Positions 63,520 through 64,000 of a DNA stretch of 64,000 bases are shown one piece after another. Source of the DNA: Albula goreensis. Taxonomy: Eukaryota > Chordata > Actinopteri > Albuliformes > Albulidae. Below the pieces are notes generated by a model, which searched no databases, was not told where the DNA came from, and saw only the letters and a list, made by a program, of their open reading frames with translations. The stretch spans positions 21,358,906 to 21,422,905 of the forward strand of contig CM040745.1 of assembly GCA_022829145.1 (NCBI GenBank). The letters are read 5' to 3'. Numbering within the stretch: position 1 is the stretch's first letter; each line of letters begins with the position of its first letter. Made by a program: the position numbers and the translations under genes.

Positions 63520-64000
63520 GTGGGTCTTGTCTCATAGAATGGGCAAACAGTGCAACAAAGATGAGAAGTGAGGATTCAGTGATTGCTGTGTGCTTTCGTA
63601 CAAGATCAAAATGATGTTTATTACAATAGGGATACATTGAGGTGTAGTAATACTGATCAATTTAAATTATTAAACAACAATAATAATAATAATAGTAATA
63701 ATAACAATAACTTTATTGATATAGCACTTTTTATATAGGATATGTAGCTCAAAGTGCAAAATGTCATTCCTGTTGTATAAATGTCATTGTTAAAATGTCA
63801 TTCCTGTTCTGTACATGAAAATAAATAGGAATTCAGTTGTTCACCCCAAAATTATGTTCTTATAATGCTATATGTATACATTCCCCTGACATGCTTCCCC
63901 TTAAGGGGACTTAATCCATCTTACTTCCTTGTTATGTATCCCTTTTCTCCCTTGGTACTGTCTGGATAGTCAGTATTTATGTTACATATTGGCATTTTCT
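63520..64000 (+). other. aamp: aamp intron 7 (continues beyond window)
   Basis: Starts with the donor GTGGGT at 63520. No further coding exon was seen before the window ends. It contains a TAA-type microsatellite, a reversed retroelement tail, and two copies of AAATGTCATTCCTGTT near 63760 and 63794. Confidence 0.8.
63670..63760 (-). repeat. Retroelement 3' tail with (TAA)n
   Basis: On the minus strand GCACTTTGAGCTACATATCC, then AAAAAGTGCTATATCAATAA, then AGTTATTGTTATTATTACT match the usual tail of fish L2-like retroelements with an attached TTA/TAA microsatellite. The copy is short and 5'-truncated. Confidence 0.6.

Overview
The window reads as nuclear DNA from a ray-finned (probably teleost) fish. 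The evidence is a Tc1/mariner transposon with long inverted repeats, tRNA-derived SINEs with the typical fish 3' tail, several other repeats common in fish genomes, long CA/TG/TA microsatellites, AT-rich non-coding DNA, and one clear vertebrate gene with short introns. Species cannot be named from the sequence.

Genes. The only gene recognised with confidence is aamp (angio-associated migratory cell protein, a WD40-repeat protein). It lies on the + strand at the right edge: seven coding exons between 61129 and 63519 encode the first 277 residues, and the rest of the gene lies beyond the window. A CCAAT/E-box promoter region (about 60690-61128) precedes it. A second, unidentified gene is inferred on the - strand. 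It has a promoter-like, CCAAT-rich block and first exon near 19885-20010 (start codon candidate 19989-19987), and splice-flanked open segments at 7984-7901 and 7722-7647. These would make a gene of at least 12 kb with a large first intron. Its product is not recognised.

Mobile DNA. A 1669-bp Tc1-like element (35520-37188) has 219-bp, about 96% identical inverted repeats, internal direct repeats and TA target duplications. Its transposase gene is DD35E-type and is broken by two compensating frameshifts. A probable small Tc1-like MITE (389-561), two SINEs (41794-41945, 51060-51255), retroelement tails and other dispersed repeats are also present.

Structured non-coding DNA. Two old degenerate minisatellites were found by reading: a 64-bp array (8164-8640) and a 44-48-bp array with TTCGAA palindromes (40578-41110). 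There is also a three-armed palindrome (57755-57920), a perfect 16-bp hairpin (26303-26342), a 57-bp duplication (44525-44720) and a 130-bp duplication inside aamp intron 3 (62282-62520). A GC-rich block with a perfect CRE lies near 54060-54260.

Most of 20-60 kb has no gene I can support. It is intergenic or intronic sequence and may hold regulatory elements that only cross-species alignment would reveal. I found no convincing undescribed biological system. The best leads are the DD35E transposon, the three-armed palindrome, the two minisatellites and the unidentified minus-strand gene.
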